Shown here: positions 24,893 through 32,731 of the stretch, piece by piece
How positions within the stretch are numbered: the stretch's first letter is position 1
Layout: each line of letters opens with the position of its first letter
Notes under the pieces: generated by a model
The model's input: only the letters and a program-made list of their open reading frames with translations
What the model was told of the DNA's origin: nothing
Databases searched by the model: none
Translations under genes and position numbers: made by a program
NCBI RefSeq assembly: GCF_014621695.1
Contig: NZ_CP061281.1
Coordinates: 310,001 to 374,000, forward strand
Reading direction: 5' to 3'
DNA from: Streptomyces xanthii
Lineage (GTDB): Bacteria; Actinomycetota; Actinomycetes; Streptomycetales; Streptomycetaceae
DNA: 64,000 nt

Positions 24893-25507
24893 TCAGGACT
24901 CGTCGGCGGCGGGCGCGGGGTAGGCGATCCGTGTGGTGATCGCGGCGATCCTGCGGGCCGATTCCTCGGGTGAGGCGGCGGGCTGCACGATGTGGCTGAC
25001 CGTGAGCCGGACGATCGCCTCCACGGCGAGGCTGCGGGAGAGGTCGTCGACCTCGGGCCAGGCGTCGGCCGCGTAGGCGTCGAGCATGACGGTCGCGGTG
25101 TCGAAGACCGGCTCGGGGCGGGTCGTCAGGTAGGCGAGCAGATCGTCGCCCTCGCCACCCCGGGCCGCGGTGAGCACGGACTTGATGAGCGGGTTGTCGG
25201 CGGCCTGGCCGAGGACGAAGCCGACGCCCGCACGGGCCGCCGCGTCGAGGGAGTCGCGGTGCGCGTCGAGCTCGCGCTGGATCCCGAGCAGGAACCGCTC
25301 GGCCTCGCGCTCCACGAGGGCCAGGCCGATCGCGTCCTTCGAGTTCGAGCCGAACTCGTTGTAGACCGTCTGCCGGCTCACCCCCGCGGCCCGCGCCACG
25401 GCCGCGACCCGGAGCCGCCCCCAGCCCTCCGTCGTCACCAGCTCGTATGCGGCGTCCAGCACCCGCTCGCGGAGCAGGTCGCGGACGGCCTCTCGGAAGC
25501 GCGTCAT
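24893..25507 (-). CDS. TetR-family transcriptional regulator
   Basis: A 204-residue regulator with an N-terminal TetR HTH: VLDAAYELVTTEGWGRLRVAAVARAAGVSRQTVYNEFGSNSKDAIGLAL. The rest is a ligand-binding helical domain. It begins 2 bases after the stop of the membrane-protein gene at 25510 and precedes alkB by 193 bases on the same strand. It could therefore govern the membrane protein, the alkB-rubredoxin pair, or both; alkB loci of actinobacteria often carry a TetR regulator. Confidence 0.9.
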   Translation of the reverse strand: MTRFREAVRDLLRERVLDAAYELVTTEGWGRLRVAAVARAAGVSRQTVYNEFGSNSKDAIGLALVEREAERFLLGIQRELDAHRDSLDAAARAGVGFVLGQAADNPLIKSVLTAARGGEGDDLLAYLTTRPEPVFDTATVMLDAYAADAWPEVDDLSRSLAVEAIVRLTVSHIVQPAASPEESARRIAAITTRIAYPAPAADES

Positions 25508-25509
25508 GA

Positions 25510-26259
25510 TCAGCCCACTCTAGACGGAGGACGGCGGCCGGGAAGGGGCGGGATCCCCGGTCCGCGGCCCGCCCGCTCGGCCGCGCGGCGGCGTACCGCG
25601 AGCCCGAAGGCGAAGGCGGCGAGCAGCGCGGGGACGGCCAGTTCGACGACGACCGACACGAGCCAGTCCGGGTTGATCCCTCTCGTCTCCCCGCTGACGA
25701 ACCGGCAGGTCGCCTGGGGCGGGAAGAGGCTCGCGTCGAGGGTCTGCGGCGCGCCGGCGCTCCAGCCGTCGCCGTCGGAACAGGCCGTCGAAGGGCTGGG
25801 CAGGAGCCTCCACGCGGCGAGGAGGTAGGCCATGACGAAGACGGAGCCGAGCACGAAGAAGGCCGTCCCGGTCCTGCGCACCTTCTCGGTACGGGACATG
25901 GGGCGCACCAGATCGCCGCCGGGCCGCGGGTCGAGGCACTCGGCGACCAGGGCCCCGAGCAGGGCGACGACCATGACGACGAGCCCGGCCCACAGCAGGA
26001 AGCCCAGGGGCGCCCGGCCGCCGACGGACGCGACCTCGCCCTGGGCGAACTCGCAGACGGTCGCGGGCGGGAACGCCTGGTCGCGTACGCGGATCAGCCG
26101 GCCGGGCCCCTCGGTCAGGCCCTGCGTGCAGCGTTCGCCGAACTCCAGCATGCCGAGGAGGGCGACCCCGCAGCCGGCGAGCAGCGCGGCGAACGCGATC
26201 GCGGAGGCGGCCCACAGGCCGTCGGTCCGGTAGCCGCTCGGCGTTCCCTCGGGTGGCAT
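25510..26259 (-). CDS. membrane protein with duplicated extracellular loops
   Basis: A 249-residue protein with four hydrophobic segments. It consists of two similar halves. Each has a membrane segment and then an outside loop containing Cys residues: RCTQG...FPPATVCEFAQGEVASVG in the first and TACSDG...FPPQATCRFVSGETRGIN in the second. Each loop is followed by another membrane segment. Each loop could hold one disulphide. The C-terminal tail is Arg/Pro-rich. The TGA is followed 2 bases later by the tetR ATG. Function unknown. Confidence 0.75.
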   Translation of the reverse strand: MPPEGTPSGYRTDGLWAASAIAFAALLAGCGVALLGMLEFGERCTQGLTEGPGRLIRVRDQAFPPATVCEFAQGEVASVGGRAPLGFLLWAGLVVMVVALLGALVAECLDPRPGGDLVRPMSRTEKVRRTGTAFFVLGSVFVMAYLLAAWRLLPSPSTACSDGDGWSAGAPQTLDASLFPPQATCRFVSGETRGINPDWLVSVVVELAVPALLAAFAFGLAVRRRAAERAGRGPGIPPLPGRRPPSRVG

Positions 26260-26729
26260 TCCCGCACTGTAGTCGTGGAGGCCCGGTGGTCAAACCATGG
26301 GGAGGAAGTGACGGGGGTGAAGTGGCCGGAATCGAGGCGCGGTTCGGATGGGGCCGCTGTGACGAGCGTCGTCGGGATCCGGCTCCGGCCCCCGACTCGG
26401 CCTGATCCCGGCGGTGTTCGCGCCCCGTGTGAGCCGTGCGCACACCCCGGTCACTCACGCACCCTCGCCGTGGCCGGAATTGCGCGGTCCACTGAGCTCA
26501 TGCACCGCGCCACACGGCCTCGTGGATGCGGTGCCGGGCCGCTGTCCTCCCCTCTCGCCCGGCGGCCCCCAGCGCGCCCCGGGGCACTGCGCGGGCTTCG
26601 GTTCCCAGCCGCCGGAGTCCGTCGGTCCATCCGGCCCCGGGCGCGCGCCGTGCGGGGCGAAGCATCACCTCCCAGGACAAACCGGCGTTCGCGCTGTCCG
26701 ACCGCAGGGGTGTGACGTACGGTCAACTC
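26260..26729. other. 470-bp stretch without a supported gene
   Basis: Open frames exist in this G+C-rich stretch, but none has a ribosome site plus family-like sequence. It probably holds the promoters for the divergent genes at 26259 and 26730. No inverted repeat of note was seen. Confidence 0.4.
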
Positions 26730-27242
26730 ATGGACGGGGCCCAGTGGTTAGCCGCCTGTCACGCGCAGCCTGAAAAGGCCTTCGCGCAGTGGGAGCAGGC
26801 ACCTTTTCTCGCCCGGCTGCCGGCCGGTCGCCGCTTCGACGCGCTGCGGGTGCACCAGCCGCTCGGGCTGACCGTCCTGTGGGAGCTCGGCGACGACGCA
26901 GGCAAGGTGCCGGTCCTGGAGGAGCACGCGCCACCGCGTCCGGTGTTCTACATCCTGACCCGGCCCGGCAGCACGGACGACTGGCCGCCGGCCCAGGACG
27001 ACGCTGTGCTGCTGGGCGCCGGCACCGAGCTGTCCGTGCCCTCTCCGCACGCCGACGGCATCACCGGGGTGCAGCAGCACACGTACATGTGGCGGGTACC
27101 GCCGGACGGCAGCGGCCGGCTCGCCGACCCCGACGTGCTGCGGGCGGCACTGGACCTCGCCCGCGACACCGACCGTCAGGCGGCCAGGATCCGCGCGGCC
27201 CGTTCGGTGTTCTACGGCGCCAAGCACGCCCGGCAGAAATAG
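26730..27242 (+). CDS. hypothetical protein, weak Prim-Pol-like similarity
   Basis: A 170-residue soluble protein starting MDGAQWLAACHAQPEKAFAQ. FDALRVHQPLGLTVLWEL, a mid-region LLGAGTELSVPSPHADGITG and TYMWRVPPDGSGRL recall, at a distance, the small bifunctional primase/polymerase-like proteins frequent in Streptomyces. The catalytic acidic triad of that family is not evident. The ATG at 26730 is chosen because the upstream part of the open frame is Arg/Pro-rich and looks non-coding. A strong hairpin follows. Confidence 0.65.
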   Translation: MDGAQWLAACHAQPEKAFAQWEQAPFLARLPAGRRFDALRVHQPLGLTVLWELGDDAGKVPVLEEHAPPRPVFYILTRPGSTDDWPPAQDDAVLLGAGTELSVPSPHADGITGVQQHTYMWRVPPDGSGRLADPDVLRAALDLARDTDRQAARIRAARSVFYGAKHARQK

Positions 27243-27248
27243 GAACGC

Positions 27249-27289
27249 GTGAGCCCGCGGCCGGACGAGGGGTCCGGCCGCGGGCTCAC
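27249..27289. terminator. bidirectional hairpin terminator
   Basis: GTGAGCCCGCGGCCGGAC (27249-27266) is perfectly complementary to 27272-27289, with a 5-base loop. It separates two convergent genes. Confidence 0.85.
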
Positions 27290-27306
27290 GTCCTCGCGGG
27301 CTCCGC

Positions 27307-28146
27307 TCAGTGCGCGCGGCGCTTCGAGGGGCGGGTGATGCGCAGGCAGACGGCACCGGCGGCCACGCAGGCGGCCGCGATCCCGGCGAGCACGTACAGC
27401 CCCTTCTCGCTACCGGACTCGGCGAGCTCCGGCGGCTTCGGGTGGTCCGTCGGCGGGGTCGTCGTCCCGGGCGGCGTCGTGACCGGCGGGTGCGTCACGG
27501 GCGGCGTCGTGACGGGAGGCGTCGTGACGGGCGGGTGCGTCACCGGAGGCGTCGTCACGGGCGGGGTGGTGACCGGCGGATGCGTCACCGGAGGCGTCGT
27601 CACCGGAGGCGTCGTCACCGGAGGCGTGGTGACGGGCGGGTGCGTCACCGGAGGCGTCGTGACCGGCGGGGTGGTGACGGGCGGAGTCGTGACGGGCGGA
27701 GTCGTGACCGGCGGGTGAGTCACGGGGGGCGAGGTCGGCGGGGTCTCCTCGCCGTAGCCCGAAGGCCCCTCGTCCTCGCCACCCTTGGGCCCCTGCTCGT
27801 CGCCGCCCTTGGGCCCGTGCTCGTCATGACCCTTGGGGCCCTGCTCGTCGCCGCCCTTCGGGCCGTGCTCGTCCTCGCCACCCTTCGGACCGTGCTCGTC
27901 ATGGCCCTTGGGCCCCTCCGGCGCGCCGTAGCCCGCAGGCCCTTCCTGCGCGTCGTCGTCATCCCCGTATCCCGGGACGTCCAGCCCCGGACCGGCCGCA
28001 CCCTGCACACCGAACGGCACCTGCGCCTGCCCGGACGTCGCCGGATGCGGCGCGTCCGAGTCGGCCACGGCGGTGGCCGTCCAGCACCCCAGCGCCAGCA
28101 GGGGTCCCGCCCCAGCCACGATGATTCCTCGAGCGGTCGGCTTCAT
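27307..28146 (-). CDS. repeat-rich surface protein with LAESG sorting-like signal
   Basis: A 279-residue protein. A signal peptide (about 1-29, ending TAVADSDAP) is followed by a Gly/Asp-rich part with six GPKG units (about 78-122: GPKGHDEH, GPKGGDEQ and variants). Next come 17 perfect PPVT[T/H] units (140-224). LAESG (241-245), a hydrophobic helix and the basic tail RITRPSKRRAH complete a layout like a cell-wall sorting signal. Streptomyces class E sortases prefer LAxTG, so Ser in place of Thr is a deviation. The protein is probably wall- or membrane-anchored, with the Pro/Thr stretch as an extended stalk. GGAGGTGG precedes the ATG at 28146. Confidence 0.82.
   Translation of the reverse strand: MKPTARGIIVAGAGPLLALGCWTATAVADSDAPHPATSGQAQVPFGVQGAAGPGLDVPGYGDDDDAQEGPAGYGAPEGPKGHDEHGPKGGEDEHGPKGGDEQGPKGHDEHGPKGGDEQGPKGGEDEGPSGYGEETPPTSPPVTHPPVTTPPVTTPPVTTPPVTTPPVTHPPVTTPPVTTPPVTTPPVTHPPVTTPPVTTPPVTHPPVTTPPVTTPPVTHPPVTTPPGTTTPPTDHPKPPELAESGSEKGLYVLAGIAAACVAAGAVCLRITRPSKRRAH
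27475..27729 (-). repeat. 17-copy 15-bp in-frame tandem repeat
   Basis: It encodes PPVT followed by T or H. The order of the fifth residue is HTTTT-HTTT-HTT-HTT-HT, which suggests growth and loss of larger blocks. Third-codon positions differ between copies, so expansion is not wholly recent. Confidence 0.9.
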
Positions 28147-28286
28147 CCGCACCACCTCCATGTCTGATGGTTCTTCACATGGAAGGATGAACAGACAAAT
28201 CGACCGTTGAGGTGTGACGCGCCGCCGGATCCACCCGCTGTCACTCACTTGGCCTCCATGATCTTCACGAGACCCACACGATGGCC

Positions 28287-29471
28287 TCACTCGTCGCGCA
28301 GGCTCACCACCAGGTCGCGGGGAAGGCCGTGCGTGTCGTGGAGGTACCGGAAGTCCTCGTCGTCCAGCGGCCCCTGGAATCGAGGGCGGGCCAGGACGCG
28401 CCGCCCGCGCTCGAGCAGCCCCCGGAAGCGCCGCTCCTCCTCGACCAGCAGCCGCCGTACGGCGTCGGGCTCCGGGCCGCCGTCCTGGCGGAAGTGGTCC
28501 TGGGTGTGCCGGACCAGCTCGGCGGGCAGGTCACCGAGAGTTCGCGAAGGGTCGTCGCGCCACAGGACGGTGAGCGTGCGGCGCAGCAGCCGGCGCAGCA
28601 CGTAGCCGCGGCCGGTGTGGGAGGGGCGGACGCCGTCACCGAGGATGACGACGGCGGAGCGCAGGTGGTCGCAGACGAGCCGCAGGGCCGGCTCGTCCAG
28701 CGGCCACAGTGTCGGGACCAGCCCGCGCCACGGGTCGAAGACGTCACAATCGAACACCGAGGTCCGGCCCTGCAGCAGGGTCGTGAGGCGTTCCAGGCCG
28801 AGGCCGGTGTCGACGTTGCGCTGCGGCAGGGGGACGAGGGAGCCGTCGTCGAGGCGGCGGTGCCGCATCATCACGTGGTTCCAGATCTCGACCCAGCGGT
28901 CGTCCTGCGTGGGAGTGGAGCGGGGCGGCGTGTCGCCGGTCCACAGGAAGATCTCGGAGTCGGGACCGCACGGGCCGGCGGGGCCGTTGGACCACCAGTT
29001 GTCGTCGACGGTGAGCTCCACGGGCACGCCGCGTTCCTGCCACATTTCGAGCGAGTCCGTGTCGGGACCGACCTGTTCGTCGCCGCCGAAGACGGTGGCG
29101 TGGAGCCGGCCGGGGTCGACGCCGAAGCCCTCGGTGAGCAGGTCGTAGCCCCATTCGAGGCTCTGCCGGCCCTCGTAGTCGCCGAGCGACCAGCTGCCGA
29201 GCATCTCGAAGACGGTGAGGTGGGTGCGGTCGCCGACCTCGTCGAGGTCGGTGGTGCGCAGACAGCGCTGGACGTTGACCAGGCGCCGGCCGAGGGGATG
29301 CGGGCGCCCCTCCAGGTACGGGGTGAGCGGATGCATGCCCGAGGTGGTGAACAGCACCGGGTCGCCGGGCGGGGGCAGCAGGGTCGAGCCGGTGACACGG
29401 CGGTGTCCGCGGTCCTCGAAGTACTCGACGAAGGTCCGTACGACCGTGTCCGTGTCGAAGTTCTCGTTCAT
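28287..29471 (-). CDS. truncated alanyl-tRNA synthetase-like protein (catalytic half only)
   Basis: A 394-residue class II synthetase core related to AlaRS. The start NFDTDTVVRTFVEYFEDRGHRRV resembles AlaRS; LFTTSGMHPLTPYL and DEVGDRTHLTVFEMLGSWSLGDY are motif 1/2 regions; motif 3 is DTGLGLERL; and GRGYVLRRLLRRT belongs to the tRNA-recognition domain. It stops at THGLPRDLV, where full AlaRS (about 880 residues) continues to its editing and C-Ala domains. It could charge tRNA-Ala without proofreading or aminoacylate another acceptor. AGGAGAC precedes the ATG. An Ala-rich leader ORF and a hairpin lie just upstream. Confidence 0.88.
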   Translation of the reverse strand: MNENFDTDTVVRTFVEYFEDRGHRRVTGSTLLPPPGDPVLFTTSGMHPLTPYLEGRPHPLGRRLVNVQRCLRTTDLDEVGDRTHLTVFEMLGSWSLGDYEGRQSLEWGYDLLTEGFGVDPGRLHATVFGGDEQVGPDTDSLEMWQERGVPVELTVDDNWWSNGPAGPCGPDSEIFLWTGDTPPRSTPTQDDRWVEIWNHVMMRHRRLDDGSLVPLPQRNVDTGLGLERLTTLLQGRTSVFDCDVFDPWRGLVPTLWPLDEPALRLVCDHLRSAVVILGDGVRPSHTGRGYVLRRLLRRTLTVLWRDDPSRTLGDLPAELVRHTQDHFRQDGGPEPDAVRRLLVEEERRFRGLLERGRRVLARPRFQGPLDDEDFRYLHDTHGLPRDLVVSLRDE

Positions 29472-29568
29472 GGGGTGTCTCCTGTGCGTCCGCGCGCCCG
29501 GGGGCTGCGCGTAGGGGGCGGAGGCACCGGACGGCGGGCCGCTCGGTCGTCACAGGGTGGGAGCACCA

Positions 29569-29607
29569 CACAGAGAAACACCGGCGGACCGTGTCCGGTC
29601 GCCGGTG
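29569..29607 (-). promoter_or_regulatory. attenuator-like hairpin before the AlaRS-like gene
   Basis: On the minus strand, arms 29607-29601 and 29585-29579 (CACCGGC/GCCGGTG) are extended by GTCC/GGAC with a 4-base bulge. TTTCTCTGTG follows directly. It lies between the leader ORF stop (29620) and the AlaRS-like ATG (29471). No competing antiterminator stem was found by eye. Confidence 0.45.
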
Positions 29608-29619
29608 GAAGGTGGAACG

Positions 29620-29688
29620 TCAGGCGGCGGCAACCGGCGAGCTGGTCGCTCGCGCGGTCGCGGTGATGCTGCGGTGGATGACGTTCAT
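29620..29688 (-). CDS. Ala-rich 22-codon leader peptide candidate
   Basis: The reading frame begins with ATG at 29688 and ends at 29620. It has six Ala codons in 22, the last three in a row (GCC GCC GCC) directly before TGA. It sits 13 bases before a hairpin with a T-rich tail and is followed by an AlaRS-related gene. This is the arrangement expected of ribosome-mediated attenuation sensing charged tRNA-Ala. There is no strong ribosome site, so translation is unproven. Confidence 0.4.
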   Translation of the reverse strand: MNVIHRSITATARATSSPVAAA

Positions 29689-29734
29689 GAGTCGACGGTA
29701 ACGCGCCCCGCCGGCCGGGTCACCCGAATTTCTC

Positions 29735-30247
29735 TCAGGCCTGCGCGCGCCGGGGCAGCTTCCAGTTCGGGCGCGGGAAGTGGCAGGTGTACCCGTCGGG
29801 GTAACGCTCCAGGTAGTCCTGGTGCTCGGGCTCGGCCTCCCAGAAGTCGCCGAGCGGCTCGACCTCGGTGACGACCTTGCCGGGCCACAGGCCGCTGGCG
29901 TCCACGTCGGCGATGGTGTCGACGGCGGTGGCGCGCTGCGCGTCGTCCGCGAAGTAGATCGCGGAGCGGTAGCTGCGGCCCAGGTCGTTGCCCTGGCGGT
30001 CGCGGGTGCTCGGGTCGTGGATCTGGAAGAAGAACTCCAGCAGGTCGCGGTAGCTGGTGGCCGACGGGTCGTAGACGATCTCGATGGCCTCGGCGTGGTC
30101 GCCGTGGTTGCGGTACGTCGCGTTCGGAGTGTCACCGCCGGTGTAGCCGACGCGGGTGGACAGCACTCCGGGCAGCTTCCGGATCAGGTCCTGCATTCCC
30201 CAGAAGCAGCCGCCCGCCAGTACGGCCTTCTCGGTTTCCTTGGTCAT
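29735..30247 (-). CDS. msrA: peptide-methionine (S)-S-oxide reductase
   Basis: A 170-residue MsrA. The catalytic Cys lies in [12 protein letters not shown] near residue 14. [29 protein letters not shown] and [28 protein letters not shown] are strongly conserved. It repairs oxidised methionine (S-form) using a thioredoxin-type reductant. The C-terminus ([14 protein letters not shown]) lacks the extra recycling cysteines of some MsrA forms. It is divergent from the ferredoxin reductase gene, and both fit oxidative-stress duties. Confidence 0.96.
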   Translation of the reverse strand: MTKETEKAVLAGGCFWGMQDLIRKLPGVLSTRVGYTGGDTPNATYRNHGDHAEAIEIVYDPSATSYRDLLEFFFQIHDPSTRDRQGNDLGRSYRSAIYFADDAQRATAVDTIADVDASGLWPGKVVTEVEPLGDFWEAEPEHQDYLERYPDGYTCHFPRPNWKLPRRAQA

Positions 30248-30412
30248 GCGACGCTCCCTGTACTACGTGGCACGGCTGACCTTCAGCCCCGCCCGGTGGT
30301 GTGCAACAGCGGCACCGTACGGTCTATGCCCGAAGCCCGCAGGCACCCAAGCCAGGCTATGGCATCTCATAACCTTCCCTTATGACCCCATAGAACGGAC
30401 CCGCCTGCCAAC

Positions 30413-30426
30413 TAAGGCTTGCCTTA
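30413..30426. promoter_or_regulatory. palindrome (possible iron box) before fprA
   Basis: TAAGGCTTGCCTTA has perfect 6-base arms and lies just upstream of a TAAGAT -10 candidate (30430-30435). Extended to 19 bases it matches an IdeR/DmdR1 iron-box consensus at about 12 positions. It shares CCTTACTTT with the strong iron box at 41842. Confidence 0.4.
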
Positions 30427-30476
30427 CTTTAAGATCTCTTCGAGTACCCCCTGGACCACTCGAAGGGAACCTGAAC

Positions 30477-31841
30477 ATGCCCCGCCCCCTGAGGGTCGCC
30501 ATCGTCGGAGCCGGCCCCGCCGGCATCTACGCCGCAGACGCGCTGCTCAAGTCCGCCGCGGCCGCCGAGCCGGGGGTGTCCATCGACCTCTTCGAGCGCA
30601 TGCCGGCCCCCTTCGGCCTGATCCGCTACGGCGTCGCCCCCGACCACCCCCGCATCAAGGGCATCGTCACCGCCCTGCACCAGGTCCTCGACAAGCCGCA
30701 GGTCCGCCTCTTCGGCAACGTGAACTACGGCACCGACATCCACCTGGACGATCTGCGGTCCTTCTACGACGCCGTCGTCTTCTCCACCGGCGCCATGTTC
30801 GACCGCGAGCTGAAGATCCCCGGCGTCGGCCTGGACGGCTCCTTCGGCGCCGCCGACTTCGCCTCCTGGTACGACGGCCACCCGGACGTTCCGCGCACCT
30901 GGGACCTGTCGGCCGAGAAGGTCGCCGTCCTCGGCGTCGGCAACGTCGCCCTCGACGTCGCCCGCATCCTCGCGAAGACCGCCGAGGAGCTGCTGCCGAC
31001 GGAGATCCCGGCCAACGTCCACGACGGGCTCAAGGCCAACAAGGCCGTCGAGATCCACGTCTTCGGCCGCCGCGGGCCGGCCCAGGCCAAGTTCAGCCCC
31101 ATGGAGCTGCGCGAGCTGGACCACTCCCCCACCATCGAGGTCATCGTCAACCCCGAGGACATCGACTACGACGAGGGCTCGATCGCGGAGCGCCGCAAGA
31201 ACAAGCAGACCGACATGGTCGCCAAGACGCTGGAGAACTGGGCGATCCGCGACGTCGGCGAGCGCCCGCACAAGCTCTTCCTGCACTTCTTCGAGTCGCC
31301 GGTCGAGATCCTCGGCGAGGACGGCAAGGTCGTCGGCCTGCGCACCGAGCGCACGGAGCTGGACGGCACGGGCAACGTCAAGGGCACCGGCCGCACGACC
31401 GACTGGGACGTCACGTCCGTCTACCGCGCCGTCGGCTACCTCTCCGACGAGCTGCCCAAGCTGCCCTGGGACGTCACCACCGGCACCGTTCCCGACGAGG
31501 GCGGCCGCGTGATCGAGGAGAGCGGCGCGCACCTGTCGTCGACGTACGTCACCGGCTGGATCCGGCGCGGTCCCGTGGGCCTGATCGGGCACACCAAGGG
31601 GGACGCCAACGAGACGATCGCCAACCTGCTCGAGGACCACGCCGAGGGCCGGCTGCAGACGCCGTCCACCCCGGCCCCCGAGGCCGTAGAGACCTTCCTC
31701 GGCGAGCGCGGCGTGCGCTACACGACGTGGGAGGGCTGGTACAAGCTCGACGCCGCCGAGAAGGCACTCGGCGAGCCGCAGGGCCGCGAGCGCGTGAAGA
31801 TCGTGGAGCGCGACGAGATGCTGGACGCCAGCGGCGCCTGA
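30477..31841 (+). CDS. fprA: ferredoxin/adrenodoxin-type NADP+ reductase
   Basis: A 454-residue FAD enzyme of the FprA/adrenodoxin-reductase type. The FAD fold is RVAIVGAGPAGIYAADALL and the NADP fold is VAVLGVGNVALDVARIL. FGLIRYGVAPDHPRIKGI and HVFGRRGPAQAKFSPMELREL are signature segments. TGWIRRGPVGLIGHTKGDANETI is the C-terminal FAD contact. It passes electrons between NADPH and ferredoxins that feed P450s and other oxygenases. AAGGGAAC precedes the ATG at 30477. A TAAGGC-TT-GCCTTA palindrome in the promoter suggests metal or redox control. Divergent from msrA. Confidence 0.95.
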   Translation: MPRPLRVAIVGAGPAGIYAADALLKSAAAAEPGVSIDLFERMPAPFGLIRYGVAPDHPRIKGIVTALHQVLDKPQVRLFGNVNYGTDIHLDDLRSFYDAVVFSTGAMFDRELKIPGVGLDGSFGAADFASWYDGHPDVPRTWDLSAEKVAVLGVGNVALDVARILAKTAEELLPTEIPANVHDGLKANKAVEIHVFGRRGPAQAKFSPMELRELDHSPTIEVIVNPEDIDYDEGSIAERRKNKQTDMVAKTLENWAIRDVGERPHKLFLHFFESPVEILGEDGKVVGLRTERTELDGTGNVKGTGRTTDWDVTSVYRAVGYLSDELPKLPWDVTTGTVPDEGGRVIEESGAHLSSTYVTGWIRRGPVGLIGHTKGDANETIANLLEDHAEGRLQTPSTPAPEAVETFLGERGVRYTTWEGWYKLDAAEKALGEPQGRERVKIVERDEMLDASGA

Positions 31842-31867
31842 TCCGCCACCGCCAGTACGTACGGTGC

Positions 31868-31906
31868 GAGCCGCCGGCCCGGGACGACGTCCGGGGCCGG
31901 CGGCTC
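31868..31906. terminator. hairpin terminator
   Basis: GAGCCGCCGGCCC (31868-31880) pairs perfectly with 31894-31906. It follows fprA and faces the convergent Cys-rich gene. Confidence 0.8.
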
Positions 31907-31959
31907 GTCCGCGTTCCGCCTCGCCACCGCGCAGGTGACACGGGGCGCACCACCCGACT

Positions 31960-32595
31960 TCAGCAGGACCGCCGGCCCGCCCCCCGGCAGACGAGGCACA
32001 CGTTGTCGCCGCGGCAGTCCGGGCAACCGGAGCGGTAGCCGGTGTAGGAGCCGCTGCGCAGGAAGACGATGCGGCCCTCGCAGGTGGGGCACCAGCCGAG
32101 CCCGTCGCACTCGGGGCACAGTTCGTACCCCGGGCCCACGGTCTCCGCGGTGACGACGGGTTCCGGGCTCTCCCACGCGTACAGCCGGGTCACCGGGGTG
32201 CGGCCGTAGAACTCCACGGCCCGGGCCGAGAGCCGGAACTGGACCTCGAACCCGTCCCGGGTGCCATAGACGATCGCCTCGTACCGCTTCCGGACGCTCT
32301 CGGGCTCCCCCTCCCCGGTGCCGGTCGTCCACCCGGCGGCCGCGAGGACGGCGGCGGCCCGTTCCCGCAGCTCCGCGACGGAGCCGGCGACGGCGGGGCG
32401 GGGAAGGCGCCCCGACAGGACCTGGTAGCGGCCGTCCGGGGTCCAGGGATCGGCGGTCCACAGCTCGTCGAACCCGCTGAAGCTCGGCGCGGGACCGGGG
32501 ACCAGCCCGGCCGCGAACCGCTCCAGATGCCGGGCCAACTCCTCCACCGAGCGCCGCAGTTCCTGCCGCGCCCCGGCGATCTCCCGCTCCGGCAT
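31960..32595 (-). CDS. protein with C-terminal DnaJ-like zinc-ribbon region
   Basis: A 211-residue protein of unknown function. The N-terminal 150 residues are soluble and mixed alpha/beta, with ELWTADPWTPDGRYQVLSGR and EVQFRLSARAVEFYGRTPVTRLYAWESP. The C-terminus has four CxxC motifs (CPECDGLG, CPTCEGR, CPDCRGD, CLVCRGAG). Their CxxCxGxG-like form recalls the DnaJ zinc domain and would bind two zinc ions. The ATG at 32595 lacks a strong ribosome site. It stands alone between two terminator/promoter regions. Confidence 0.7.
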   Translation of the reverse strand: MPEREIAGARQELRRSVEELARHLERFAAGLVPGPAPSFSGFDELWTADPWTPDGRYQVLSGRLPRPAVAGSVAELRERAAAVLAAAGWTTGTGEGEPESVRKRYEAIVYGTRDGFEVQFRLSARAVEFYGRTPVTRLYAWESPEPVVTAETVGPGYELCPECDGLGWCPTCEGRIVFLRSGSYTGYRSGCPDCRGDNVCLVCRGAGRRSC

Positions 32596-32731
32596 CCGTC
32601 CCGCCCTCCCTGTACGTCGTCTGCACTCCGACGCGATTCTGCCCCGGACAGCGCAGGGGGTTAAGGTGACAGACGCTGTAGTTGCATTCTGAACTTATTT
32701 TTCCGCTCCGCGCACCTGCCCTGGAGGCGCC

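Noticed and set aside
27475..27729. CRISPR-like array of 15-bp repeats
   Set aside because: The repeats are contiguous, in frame, have no spacers and encode PPVT units.
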